Positions 1 through 7,768 of a stretch of 64,000 nt of DNA are shown piece by piece. Where the stretch lies: assembly GCA_965603495.1 (NCBI GenBank), contig CBFDDF010000002.1:186001-250000 (forward strand). Direction: 5' to 3'. A program made the translations under genes and the position numbers. This DNA is from Thiomicrorhabdus sp965603495. GTDB lineage: Bacteria; Pseudomonadota; Gammaproteobacteria; Thiomicrospirales; Thiomicrospiraceae. Under the pieces are notes generated by a model. That model worked only from the letters and a program-made list of their open reading frames with translations. It did not search any database and had not been told where the DNA came from. Every line of letters begins with the position of its first letter. Position 1 is the first letter of the stretch.

Positions 1-2
1 TC

Positions 3-539
3 CCGGATGCTCCTAGGTTAGGTCCTGGTGTTTTTGCAAGTGGTCAACCTTACCAGGAAGCCACTTCACTTAGGTCTTTTAAATTTCAGGGCTATACCTT
101 AACGCCTAGAGCAAGCTTTAGCATTACGGCAAAAGTGATCTCAGCGGAACGTTATTATTTTGATTATGAAGCAAGACTGTCGCCAGTTGATTTTGCGCTG
201 GGCTGGGGTCCTATGTCGGATGAAAGCGTCTTAGAACAAATCGATATTTGGCAAGAGGATCGCTGGTATAGGTGGAAAACGGATTCACTCCCCATTAGCA
301 AACAAGAAATCGTGCTCAATAGTGGCAATATGCATATGATTCCAGCATCCGATGCGATTGCAGAGGATCTGAAGTTAGTGAAAAATGGCGATTTAATCTC
401 TATTGAAGGTTTTTTGGTCGATGTGAAAAGTGCGAGTAGCTGGAAGTGGAAAACCTCAACCAGTCGTTCAGATACTGGCCATGACGCATGTGAGATTGTC
501 TTTGTTAAAAAAATAGAATGGATTAATCCATATTATTAA
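3..539 (+). CDS. Conserved protein of unknown function, 5'-truncated by the window edge
   Basis: The frame is open from base 3 without a start codon, so the gene begins upstream of the window; about 178 residues are visible. The visible part reads as a soluble domain: a region with TPRASFSITAKV, then LSPVDFALGWGPMSD, a Trp/Arg-rich stretch (EDRWYRWKTDSLPI) and the run NSGNMHMIPAS followed by a strand-rich end. I recall similar uncharacterised proteins in gammaproteobacteria but no function is known to me. An internal GTG at 135 is not a convincing start because coding similarity continues upstream of it. It converges on rluB; a copy of the ACCAGGCCTGGT palindrome lies 22 bases after the stop. 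Confidence 0.75.
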   Translation, partial: PDAPRLGPGVFASGQPYQEATSLRSFKFQGYTLTPRASFSITAKVISAERYYFDYEARLSPVDFALGWGPMSDESVLEQIDIWQEDRWYRWKTDSLPISKQEIVLNSGNMHMIPASDAIAEDLKLVKNGDLISIEGFLVDVKSASSWKWKTSTSRSDTGHDACEIVFVKKIEWINPYY

Positions 540-560
540 TTCAACTAGTCTGGAGAAGTA

Positions 561-572
561 ACCAGGCCTGGT
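561..572. repeat. Dispersed palindrome ACCAGGCCTGGT, copy 1 (intergenic)
   Basis: Exact 12-base palindrome in the 123-base gap between two convergent genes (the partial gene at the left edge and rluB). The right side continues with TCAAAC, so the 14-base form ACCAGGCCTGGTCA is present but the left TG is not. No clear U-run follows, so a terminator role here is only suggested by position. Confidence 0.85.
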
Positions 573-662
573 CAAACTGTTTTAAATCCATTTGAGCTGT
601 TTAAGCATCCAACAAATTCCTGATTTAAACGCTCAACTCTAAAGCAAACACTAGCAGTAAGC

Positions 663-1604
663 TTAACGTCTTCTTTTGAAAGTTCCATCACTTAGATCGT
701 GAATCGTTTTTTGCTTGCGGTTTAACTGCTTATTGACAGCGGTTGCTTGTTTTACCGTAGTACGTACGCTACCTTGATTGTGGCGCATATCCGGACGTGC
801 TTCTTCCGGCATATCAACGGACTTCAATAGTTGGTTAACTTGTTTCCAACTTAATTCCTCTGTCTTACCTTTACGCAGACTTTTTGGAATGGTGAAGCTG
901 CCATAACGAACTCGGTGTAGACGACTAACAGGATGACCTTGCGACTCCCATAAACGACGCACTTCACGGTAACGACCTTGTTTTAAGGTCACGCGATACC
1001 AGTTATTTTGACCTTCATCCTGAGTTTGCAACTTTTGAATACGGGTGAATTTAGCGATTAAGCCTTCTTCTAACTGTACGCCCTTCATCATTAGTTTAAG
1101 GGTTTCTTCTTTAACATCCCCAAATACACGGACGGTGTATTCGCGTTCCATCTCATAGGATGGGTGCATCATACGGTTGGCTAACTCGCCATTATTGGTC
1201 AAAATCAGCAGACCACTGGTATTCAAATCTAAACGCCCAATACTAATCCAACGTCCATTAAAAATTCGTGGCAGTTGCGTATAGATGGTCTCTCTTCCCT
1301 TATCATCTTCACGACTACAAACACGGCCTTCTGGCTTGTTATAGAGAATGACTTGAGTCGGTTGTTTTTCCAGGCGAGACTCTTTGATTAATTGATCCTT
1401 CACTTGAATGCGATCATTCGCTGCATCCGCTCTATCGCCTAACTTCGCGACACGGCCATTTACTTTCACCGAACCTTCTTCAATCAAAGGTTCTACAGAA
1501 CGTCTTGAACCGAAGCCAGCTCGCGCTAAGATTTTCTGCAGTTTCTCACCTGGTTTTGGCGTTGGCTTTTCAGTGCGCTTTTCAGTTTGCTCAGGGGTTG
1601 TCAT
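663..1604 (-). CDS. rluB: 23S rRNA pseudouridine synthase RluB
   Basis: Isomerises a uridine in helix 89/90 of 23S rRNA (position 2605 in E. coli numbering) to pseudouridine. The 313-residue protein has an S4 RNA-binding domain at about 20-65 (KLQKILARAGFGSRR, EGSVKVNG) and an RsuA/RluB catalytic domain from about 85 to 255. The catalytic aspartate is D126 in GRLDLNTSGLL. A basic, low-complexity tail ending in FKRRR follows, as often seen in RluB rather than RluE/RluF. It is the last gene of a minus-strand group with an M50 protease, YciO and a PHP phosphatase, the usual gammaproteobacterial neighbourhood; the scpA and scpB genes often found just upstream of rluB are absent. Confidence 0.92.
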   Translation of the reverse strand: MTTPEQTEKRTEKPTPKPGEKLQKILARAGFGSRRSVEPLIEEGSVKVNGRVAKLGDRADAANDRIQVKDQLIKESRLEKQPTQVILYNKPEGRVCSREDDKGRETIYTQLPRIFNGRWISIGRLDLNTSGLLILTNNGELANRMMHPSYEMEREYTVRVFGDVKEETLKLMMKGVQLEEGLIAKFTRIQKLQTQDEGQNNWYRVTLKQGRYREVRRLWESQGHPVSRLHRVRYGSFTIPKSLRKGKTEELSWKQVNQLLKSVDMPEEARPDMRHNQGSVRTTVKQATAVNKQLNRKQKTIHDLSDGTFKRRR

Positions 1605-1646
1605 GTGTTTCTCTTTTTATGTGTAACGATGTCACATCGTGGTGGT

Positions 1647-2309
1647 TTAAATACCGACTAGCGTAAAGATAGCCGTTTTAAAGAAGGTGTAAGGACCAAT
1701 CAGTAATGGGCTTAACATGCCTAATACCATTAGCCCTACAAGCAGCATAAAACCAAAAGGTTCAATGCGATTGTACTGCCATGCCAGTTTTTTGGATAAA
1801 AAAGCCGATAAAACTCGACTGCCATCCAACGGTGGAATCGGCAGTAGGTTCAAAACTAATAATATAAGATTAATACTCACACCAGCGATACCGGTATAGA
1901 CCATAAATTGACCGACTTCTGGCGTACTCATTTGAAGCATAAAGCCAATTTTGGCAATCACAGCCCATGCAATCGCCATTAATAAGTTGGCAGCAGGACC
2001 AGCGACAGCCACCCAAGCCATATCTCGACCTGGGTTTTTAAAATTTCGGGTATCGACGGGGACTGCTTTGGCCCAGCCAAAAACAAATCCTCCCATGACC
2101 AGCAGAACAATCGGCACGACAACCGTGCCAATCGGATCAATATGCTTCAATGGATTTAACGTTAAACGCCCTAACATCCGAGCGGTTTGATCGCCGAACT
2201 TAGAAGCTGCCCAGCCATGCGCCACCTCATGTAAGGTGATAGCAAAAATGACTGGCATTGACCAAACTGCAATTTTTTGGATTAAGGTTAATTCGTCAAA
2301 TCCCATCAT
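1647..2309 (-). CDS. Site-2 protease family (M50) membrane metalloprotease
   Basis: Integral-membrane zinc protease of the small YwhC-like M50 group; its substrate is unknown. The 220-residue protein shows the HExxH zinc motif as HEVAH at 27-31 in the first transmembrane helix, AGPAANLL at about 103-110, and the second metal-ligand motif NLLPIPPLDG ending near residue 163 with D162 as ligand. Four to six hydrophobic segments are visible. Its start codon overlaps the yciO stop by four bases (ATGA type), so the two are translationally coupled. Lacking PDZ domains, it is distinct from RseP found later in the window. Confidence 0.88.
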   Translation of the reverse strand: MMGFDELTLIQKIAVWSMPVIFAITLHEVAHGWAASKFGDQTARMLGRLTLNPLKHIDPIGTVVVPIVLLVMGGFVFGWAKAVPVDTRNFKNPGRDMAWVAVAGPAANLLMAIAWAVIAKIGFMLQMSTPEVGQFMVYTGIAGVSINLILLVLNLLPIPPLDGSRVLSAFLSKKLAWQYNRIEPFGFMLLVGLMVLGMLSPLLIGPYTFFKTAIFTLVGI

Positions 2310-2965
2310 TCTAAAAAGACTCCCTGCCCTTGACGAATCAAAACCGGCTCTTCATCTGTGAAATCAATAACCGTTGTTGGTTCAAAACCACTGTAGCCGC
2401 CATCTAAAACCGCATCTAAAGTATGTCCCAGCTCTTCTTGAATCGACCAACCATCGGTCATCGGGTGTTCTTGACCCGGTAAAATCAATGACGCGGTGAT
2501 TAAAGGCTTATCAAAATAGGCCAATAAGGCATTGGTCACCGTATTCGGGGTGACGCGAAGGCCAATGGTTTTACGTTTTGGGGTCTGCAAGCGTTTAGGC
2601 ACTTCCTTGCTCGCGGGTAAAATAAAGGTATAAGGACCAGGTAAGTGGCTTTTTAAATATCGATACTGAGTATTCCCCACTTTTGCATACTCAGACAAGT
2701 TACTCAAATCACGGCACATCAAAGTAAGTTCATGTTGTTCATCCAAACGACGAATACCACGAATGACATCCACACCTTTCTTGCTGTCCAACAGACAACC
2801 TAATGCATAACCTGACTCTGTTGGATAAGCGATAACACCGCCTTTATTCAGAATATCAACCACTTGCTCTAACAAGCGGCTTTGAGGATTCTCTTCATGT
2901 ACGCTGATATAAAAACAGCTTTTTGGTAATACTTTGGCCACTTGGCTTCCTAATTCTTTTGTCAT
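2306..2965 (-). CDS. yciO: YciO-type threonylcarbamoyl-AMP synthase family protein
   Basis: Member of the Sua5/YciO/YrdC family, which binds double-stranded RNA or nucleotide in a deep positive pocket. TsaC/YrdC makes threonylcarbamoyl-AMP for t6A tRNA modification; YciO proteins are paralogs whose exact role is less certain. Diagnostic stretches are KGGVIAYPTESGYALGC (about 41-57), the KGVDVIRGIRRLD helix, and GPYTFILPA with KTIGLRVTPN. At 219 residues it has the single-domain size of YciO. The position between a PHP phosphatase and an M50 protease next to rluB matches the yciO locus rather than tsaC, so tsaC is probably elsewhere. Confidence 0.85.
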   Translation of the reverse strand: MTKELGSQVAKVLPKSCFYISVHEENPQSRLLEQVVDILNKGGVIAYPTESGYALGCLLDSKKGVDVIRGIRRLDEQHELTLMCRDLSNLSEYAKVGNTQYRYLKSHLPGPYTFILPASKEVPKRLQTPKRKTIGLRVTPNTVTNALLAYFDKPLITASLILPGQEHPMTDGWSIQEELGHTLDAVLDGGYSGFEPTTVIDFTDEEPVLIRQGQGVFLE

Positions 2966-3113
2966 GGGTAAACCATAAGATTAGATCTATAGCCTCTTCC
3001 AACAAGGTGTTTGCTTCAAAGAAGTCCCTGAAAAGGCTTAGATATTAATGGGGTCTTATGGCTATGTAAAATTATACCTGTTTTATAAGGACAATTTCAG
3101 AGTTTACAAGCGC

Positions 3114-3980
3114 TTATAATGAGGTTTTAAGCCCTTTGATAGGGGTTGAGAATAATTCCCAAATAGGACTGGCTTTTTCTGGAAGTGGTGCCAACCACCC
3201 TAACCCACGCCAAGTGTGTTCTGGACGATGAAAATCAGAGCCTAAAGAGGCATGCAGGCCATGTGCATTGGCTCTATCGGCCATGCCAATAATTTCAGAA
3301 GAGGGTCTAGATTGATTGACCACCTCAATCCCTTGGCCGCCTGCTGCTTTGAAGTCTTCAATCAACATATTGAGCTTACGGCTGGTAAATTTATAGACTT
3401 TAGGGTGCGCAATAACGGCCACACCACCTGCTTCTCTAATCCAACCAACAACCGTCTCTAACTCAGGCCAATCACTTTTAATATAACCTATCCGACCCCT
3501 TTTAAGATATTTATCAAAGGCTTGTGGTGAGTTACTTACTAAACCTTCCTCAATGAATAACTGGGCAAAATGACCGCGACCTACAATACCCTTACCTACT
3601 CGTTGACGAATCTTGCTCCCTAAATCAGATAGATTAAAGTTATGGCGTTGGTCTAGTTTTTCTATCATTTGATTCGCTCTATTCCAGCGCATTTTCCGAA
3701 TCTCAGCCAGACCTGTTTGGAAAGCGGAATGTTGTACATCAAAGTCTAAGCCCACAATATGAATTGTATGACCACGCCAACTACAAGAAGCTTCAACACC
3801 AGCAATCAATTGAACACCTTGCTGCTCGGCATACTCTAACGCCGCTTCATAACCGGCAGTCGTATCATGATCGGTGATTGCCAAGCACTCCACATTAAAT
3901 TGCACCGCTAAATCGATGATTTCTGAGGGTGTTAGTGCGCCATCAGAGGCGGTGGTATGGCAGTGAAAATCAACTTTCAT
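3114..3980 (-). CDS. rnm: PHP-domain phosphatase / RNase AM (YciV/TrpH-like)
   Basis: PHP-fold metal-dependent phosphoesterase of the YciV group, described as 3',5'-nucleoside bisphosphate phosphatase and 5'-3' exoribonuclease (RNase AM) trimming 5S rRNA ends. Metal-ligand motifs are all visible: DFHCHTTASDG at 4-14, AITDHDTTAG at about 36-45, GVEASC with a following GHTIHIVG, VIAHPKVY and SLGSDFHRPEH near the C terminus. The length of 288 residues is standard. It is first in the minus-strand group PHP, yciO, M50, rluB, with a 148-base gap before yciO, so it may have its own transcript. It is divergent from yciB. Confidence 0.88.
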   Translation of the reverse strand: MKVDFHCHTTASDGALTPSEIIDLAVQFNVECLAITDHDTTAGYEAALEYAEQQGVQLIAGVEASCSWRGHTIHIVGLDFDVQHSAFQTGLAEIRKMRWNRANQMIEKLDQRHNFNLSDLGSKIRQRVGKGIVGRGHFAQLFIEEGLVSNSPQAFDKYLKRGRIGYIKSDWPELETVVGWIREAGGVAVIAHPKVYKFTSRKLNMLIEDFKAAGGQGIEVVNQSRPSSEIIGMADRANAHGLHASLGSDFHRPEHTWRGLGWLAPLPEKASPIWELFSTPIKGLKTSL

Positions 3981-4070
3981 ATTCTATTTTTTTATCCATT
4001 TCTTTTAATCGGGGTCAAACCCATATAGAATCGTGTAAATTAACACAAAATGCAGACTATAAGAATCCTA

Positions 4071-4703
4071 ATGAAATTACTATTTGATCTATTTCCCGTT
4101 GTTCTCTTCTTTATCGCCTACAAGATGTATGACATCTATACTGCCACCGTGGTTATTATTGTGGCTTCAATTGCTCAAGTGCTCTACTTCTATATGAAGC
4201 ATAAGCGCGTTGAAAAGATGCATATCATTACCTTAGTGCTGATTCTAGTATTAGGAGGTCTTACGCTCTTCTTACAAGATGAAGATTTCATCAAGTGGAA
4301 ACCTACTATCGTCAACTGGGGATTTGCACTGGCATTTTTAGGTAGCCATTACATTGGTCAAAAACCTATTATACAACGCATGATGGCTCAGGCGATTAGC
4401 CTACCAGAACTCATTTGGGGACGCTTAAGCTGGTTATGGATTTTCTTCTTTATCCTTTCGGGTACTGTTAACCTTTATGTCGCATTTAACTATGACACCG
4501 ATACCTGGGTGAACTTTAAACTATTTGGTCTAATGGGCATGACTTTGGTCTTTATCGTTATTCAAGGACTATATATCAGTCGCTATATGCAAGAATCAGA
4601 TTCCGAAGCTGAAGCCGAATTGCTTTTGGATGGTAATGATCCGGATATCATCGATACAATAACCCCAAATCAAATGGATAATGAAGACAGTAAACGTTCG
4701 TAA
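4071..4703 (+). CDS. yciB: Inner-membrane protein YciB (septation protein A / IspZ)
   Basis: Polytopic inner-membrane protein involved in cell-envelope and septum integrity in gammaproteobacteria. Five or six hydrophobic segments are visible, with the family landmarks MKLLFDLFPVVLFF at the start, GSHYIGQKPIIQRMM in the middle, and WGRLSWLWIFFF. I chose the ATG at 4071 because YciB proteins normally begin directly with this hydrophobic stretch; an in-frame ATG seven codons upstream (4050) would add MQTIRIL and neither has a strong ribosome-binding site. The C terminus carries a short acidic tail. yciI follows 37 bases later, as in many relatives. Confidence 0.9.
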   Translation: MKLLFDLFPVVLFFIAYKMYDIYTATVVIIVASIAQVLYFYMKHKRVEKMHIITLVLILVLGGLTLFLQDEDFIKWKPTIVNWGFALAFLGSHYIGQKPIIQRMMAQAISLPELIWGRLSWLWIFFFILSGTVNLYVAFNYDTDTWVNFKLFGLMGMTLVFIVIQGLYISRYMQESDSEAEAELLLDGNDPDIIDTITPNQMDNEDSKRS

Positions 4704-4740
4704 ATAGTTACTTCTGAGTTAGAAACCAAGAGGAATCCAA

Positions 4741-5058
4741 ATGTTATATTCAATTTTTGCCTATGATGTACCTAACAGCCTGCCATTAAGGGAGAAAGCA
4801 CGTCCAGCCCATGTGGCGCGTTTAAAGGATCTTCACGCTGGAAATCGTTTAGTTTTAGCAGGTCCTAACCCTGCAATAGACAGTATTGAACCCGGTGCAG
4901 CAGGCTTCACTGGTAGCTTAATTGTCGCCGATTTTAAATCTTTAGAACAAGCGCAAGAATGGGCAGATGCAGATCCTTATATTGCGGCCGGTGTTTATGC
5001 TAAAGTTGAGGTAAAACCTTTTAAACAGGTGCTACCGGTTCCAGAAACTGAAAAATAG
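4741..5058 (+). CDS. yciI: YciI family protein
   Basis: Small soluble YciI-fold protein (ferredoxin-like dimeric alpha-beta barrel) of 105 residues; the biochemical activity is not established. Visible landmarks are MLYSIFAYDVPNSLPLR, the conserved RPAHVARLKDL with the putative active-site His, GRLVLAGP-like NRLVLAGPNPA, GSLIVADF and AQEWADADPYIAAGVY near the end. A good ribosome-binding site (AAGAGG) lies just before the ATG. It follows yciB closely, and the yciB-yciI pairing is common in proteobacteria, supporting both calls. Confidence 0.92.
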   Translation: MLYSIFAYDVPNSLPLREKARPAHVARLKDLHAGNRLVLAGPNPAIDSIEPGAAGFTGSLIVADFKSLEQAQEWADADPYIAAGVYAKVEVKPFKQVLPVPETEK

Positions 5059-5103
5059 TCACACTCTATAAATTAAGTCTAACCACTCAATAAGGTTTTA
5101 ACT

Positions 5104-5565
5104 ATGTCAAACGTTGCTTATTTAATCCCGAAGCGTCATCAAAAAATGCAATTGCAAACCGCTGATCCATTAGAAATGGTTAATGCCGAATTTGTGCAAA
5201 TACCCTTATTGGGTTGGACATCTGCGGGTGAACCTATCCAGATAGAAATGGATTACGACACAATTTCTGTCCCAGCGACTATGGTCAAAAAAGAGACTTT
5301 TGCTTTGCGTGTTAAAGGCAACTCGATGATCGACGAGAATATTGAAGATGGCGATATTGTCATTATCGAACGTCGCTCTTCTGCTGAAAATGGGGAATCC
5401 GTCGTGGTTCGCATCAATAATGAAGAAGTCACCATGAAAAAACTTTATATTGAAAAAACAGGCGTCCGTCTTCAGCCAGCAAATCCAGATATGCAGCCAA
5501 TTATTTTAAAAAATGCTGATATTGAAATTCTCGGTATTGTCACCGGTATTCTTAGGCAGCCGTAG
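5104..5565 (+). CDS. LexA/S24-type self-cleaving protein without DNA-binding domain
   Basis: The 153 residues correspond to the C-terminal (S24 peptidase) half of LexA. The cleavage bond is visible as Ala41-Gly42 in LLGWTSAGEPI, the nucleophile is Ser74 in KGNSMIDENIEDGDIV and the general base Lys112 in EEVTMKKLY. In LexA of about 200 residues this part is preceded by a winged-helix domain of about 70 residues; here only about 35 residues precede it and none resembles a helix-turn-helix. No missing domain is encoded in the 45 bases between yciI and this gene. UmuD is an alternative, but UmuD cleaves Cys-Gly and no umuC is next to it. It is therefore unlikely to be the SOS repressor itself. 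The activity is inferred from intact catalytic residues. Confidence 0.82.
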   Translation: MSNVAYLIPKRHQKMQLQTADPLEMVNAEFVQIPLLGWTSAGEPIQIEMDYDTISVPATMVKKETFALRVKGNSMIDENIEDGDIVIIERRSSAENGESVVVRINNEEVTMKKLYIEKTGVRLQPANPDMQPIILKNADIEILGIVTGILRQP

Positions 5566-5624
5566 ATCGAGCCTTTTAAGGGGTATTTAAGAACCCCATC
5601 TCAATCGTACCTTAACGGAATCTC

Positions 5625-6143
5625 ATGACAATGCCATCCACACAACCTATCCAACTGTTCATAACCGGTGGGACGATTGATAAACAATATCAAACCACTA
5701 CCGGTGAGCTTAACTTCCCTGCAACGCACCTGCCACAGCTCTTACAAGAGGCGAATAGTACGCTAGAAATAGATATTCAAGTACTAATGCAGAAAGACAG
5801 TTTGGAGATGGCTGAGCTTGATCGAGCGCTAATTAACCAGGCCTGTTCAAATTCAAAAAGCCAGAAGATTGTGATAACGCATGGTACCGACACCATGGTG
5901 GAAACGGCTCTATCTTTGTTAAAGGAAGCCATTAATAATAAGTCGTCGAATAAAACCATTGTTTTAACTGGCGCGATGCGACCTTTTATGTTGCAACACT
6001 CAGATGCTAGCTTCAATATGGGGGCCGCACTTATGGCGGTACAATTGGCACCTGCCGGCGTTTATATTTGTATGAATGGTCAACTTTTCAATGCGACACA
6101 AGTTCAAAAAGACCGCCAGCAAGGGATATTCAAGCTTACCTAG
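5625..6143 (+). CDS. Single-domain asparaginase-like protein
   Basis: Corresponds to the N-terminal domain of bacterial L-asparaginases. The catalytic motifs are present: FITGGTID with Thr17 equivalent to Thr12 of the E. coli type II enzyme, and THGTDTMVET with Thr87/Asp88 equivalent to Thr89/Asp90, then LTGAMRP. The usual enzyme has about 330 residues and a second domain that helps build the dimer active site; this protein stops at 172 with a proper end, and short proteins of this kind occur in other gammaproteobacteria, so it may not be a recent truncation. A degenerate palindrome copy (ACCAGGCCTGTT, 5836-5847) lies inside and encodes NQACS. Substrate is unproven. Confidence 0.78.
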   Translation: MTMPSTQPIQLFITGGTIDKQYQTTTGELNFPATHLPQLLQEANSTLEIDIQVLMQKDSLEMAELDRALINQACSNSKSQKIVITHGTDTMVETALSLLKEAINNKSSNKTIVLTGAMRPFMLQHSDASFNMGAALMAVQLAPAGVYICMNGQLFNATQVQKDRQQGIFKLT

Positions 6144-6250
6144 GCATTATTGAACATCATTGCATTTATTAGCTAACCGTTTACGAGCAGTTAAGCTAAT
6201 CTCCTGAATTCAAGCTCAACCGACACATCCTTTATTTTGCAGGGAATTGC

Positions 6251-7135
6251 ATGGCCATTGTTTTTGCCTACATTCTAGTTATCCTGATTTGGACAACAAC
6301 CCCTTTAGCTATTGTCTGGAGCGGTGAAAGCGATTGGTTTTTCGGAGTCGCTGCTCGCACATTATTAGGCGCATTCATTATTCTGCCTTTGCTGTGGTGG
6401 CGAAAATCTAAACAGCCCGCTTTCAGATTAGACTTTGAAGCCTTAAAAATCTATGCAATGGCCGCTTTACCAATCTTTGGCGGCATGACCTTAATGTACT
6501 GGTCTGCACAATACTTACCTTCTGGCTGGATTGCGATTGTCTTTGCCATGACACCTGTCATGACAGGTATTATTGCCCATTTTTTGCTACCCGACTACCG
6601 ATTAACTTCCCGTAAAATCATCGCCATTTTCTTAAGTCTATTTGGGCTATGGGTTATTTTTGCTCCGAATTTAGAATCCAAACTGGCCGGGCTCCAAATC
6701 ATCGCCATTCTCGTGGCTTTAATTTCGGTGGTATTTCACTCTACAGGTTCCGTACTGGTCAAGCGTTGTGGTTCTAGCTTGCCTGCGTTACATGTCGTTA
6801 TTGGCGCTTTATGGGTGACGGTCATTGGTCATTTAATCATAGACCCAACAGCGCTTTTGACTTGGCCTGAACTGCAAGCACGTGAAAGTGCTGCCATCCT
6901 TTATGCCGCTACAGTAGGTTCAGTGATTGGGTTTTTGCTGTATTTTTATTTGGTTCGCCATGTAGATGCGATGAAAGTCGCCTTAATTCCAGTAATAACA
7001 CCGGTGTTCGCACTGCTGATTGGACATTATTTGAATGATGAAGAGCTTAGCTTAAGCCTTTGGTTTGGTACAGGAATCGTGATCTTGGGATTGGTTTTAT
7101 TTGAATGGCGATTTAAGGCTAGAAAAGCCATTTAA
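6251..7135 (+). CDS. EamA-family (DMT) membrane transporter
   Basis: Ten-helix drug/metabolite-type exporter of 294 residues with two EamA repeats, roughly 1-130 and 145-290. Visible features include an N-terminal helix starting at MAIVFAYILVILIW, the WWRKSKQ cytoplasmic loop, a GWIAIVFAMTPVMTGI helix characteristic of the first repeat, and the second-repeat helix ending VALIPVITPVFALLIG with YLNDEEL. The substrate cannot be read from sequence; RhaT/RarD-like family members export amino acids or sugars. It is preceded by a 107-base gap, with AGGGA about five bases before the ATG, and is followed after five bases by a perfect 22-base palindrome. Confidence 0.85.
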   Translation: MAIVFAYILVILIWTTTPLAIVWSGESDWFFGVAARTLLGAFIILPLLWWRKSKQPAFRLDFEALKIYAMAALPIFGGMTLMYWSAQYLPSGWIAIVFAMTPVMTGIIAHFLLPDYRLTSRKIIAIFLSLFGLWVIFAPNLESKLAGLQIIAILVALISVVFHSTGSVLVKRCGSSLPALHVVIGALWVTVIGHLIIDPTALLTWPELQARESAAILYAATVGSVIGFLLYFYLVRHVDAMKVALIPVITPVFALLIGHYLNDEELSLSLWFGTGIVILGLVLFEWRFKARKAI

Positions 7136-7140
7136 ATAAA

Positions 7141-7162
7141 GAATGACCAGGCCTGGTCATTC
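7141..7162. terminator. Dispersed palindrome copy 2 inside a perfect 22-base inverted repeat; likely bidirectional terminator
   Basis: The core TGACCAGGCCTGGTCA (7144-7159) is extended to a perfect 22-base palindrome by GAA on the left and TTC on the right. It lies five bases after the EamA stop and 60 bases before the end of the convergent yjgA. The arms could fold into a nine-pair stem around GGCC. Flanking A/T tracts are short, so termination is plausible in either direction but not certain. Confidence 0.6.
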
Positions 7163-7222
7163 TGAAATAGGTAATAAGGTTATCGTGAAAGACGGTATTA
7201 AAACCTATGGATACACCTTACT

Positions 7223-7768
7223 TTACCACTCTAAGGCTTTCAAATACTTAAACAACTCTTTGGCTGATTTAGCGGGTTTGCCCTGCTCCAGCTCCTTCTG
7301 TGCATTACGAATCCATTGACGCAATTGCTGTCTGTCTGCCTGGCTGTAATGCGTCATAAACTCACTCAAGACATCATCGCCACCCTCAATCATACGGTCT
7401 CGCCACTGCTCTAACTTATGAAAGTGTGCGTTTTGCTGTTTGATTTTACCTTCTGCTACAGCCAGCTTTTCCTTAATTAGAATCAGCAATGGTTCATCTT
7501 GACGCAACATCTTGCCGATGAAAAGCTTCTGGCGTTTTAAAGCCGGGCCTTGCCCCATCGATTTATAAAGAAAAATGGCTTCAGTGAATTTTTCAGGAAA
7601 CTGAAATTTCTTAATTTCATTATCAGTCAATGCCGCAACTCTATCGCCTAAATCAGTCACCGCTTGCGCAGCATTTTTTATTTGAGTACGACTTTCAAAC
7701 TCTTCTTGCTCCCAGTCGCGGACTTCATGTTCTTTTTTGACTCTATTTACATTACGAGGTCTAACCAT
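7223..7768 (-). CDS. yjgA: Ribosome biogenesis factor YjgA/DarP (DUF615)
   Basis: DarP/YjgA proteins associate with late 50S ribosomal-subunit precursors and help mature them. The 181-residue sequence shows the family layout: a charged N terminus, SRTQIKNAAQAVTDLGDRVAALTDNEIKKFQFPEKFTEA split by helix breaks, then LKRQKLFIGKML (the RRxxQYIGKLMR-like motif) at about 89-100, and the C-terminal FMTHYSQADRQQLRQWIRNA. It overlaps the end of ligA by eight bases, so it is probably co-transcribed and translationally coupled with it, which is not the E. coli arrangement. Confidence 0.85.
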   Translation of the reverse strand: MVRPRNVNRVKKEHEVRDWEQEEFESRTQIKNAAQAVTDLGDRVAALTDNEIKKFQFPEKFTEAIFLYKSMGQGPALKRQKLFIGKMLRQDEPLLILIKEKLAVAEGKIKQQNAHFHKLEQWRDRMIEGGDDVLSEFMTHYSQADRQQLRQWIRNAQKELEQGKPAKSAKELFKYLKALEW

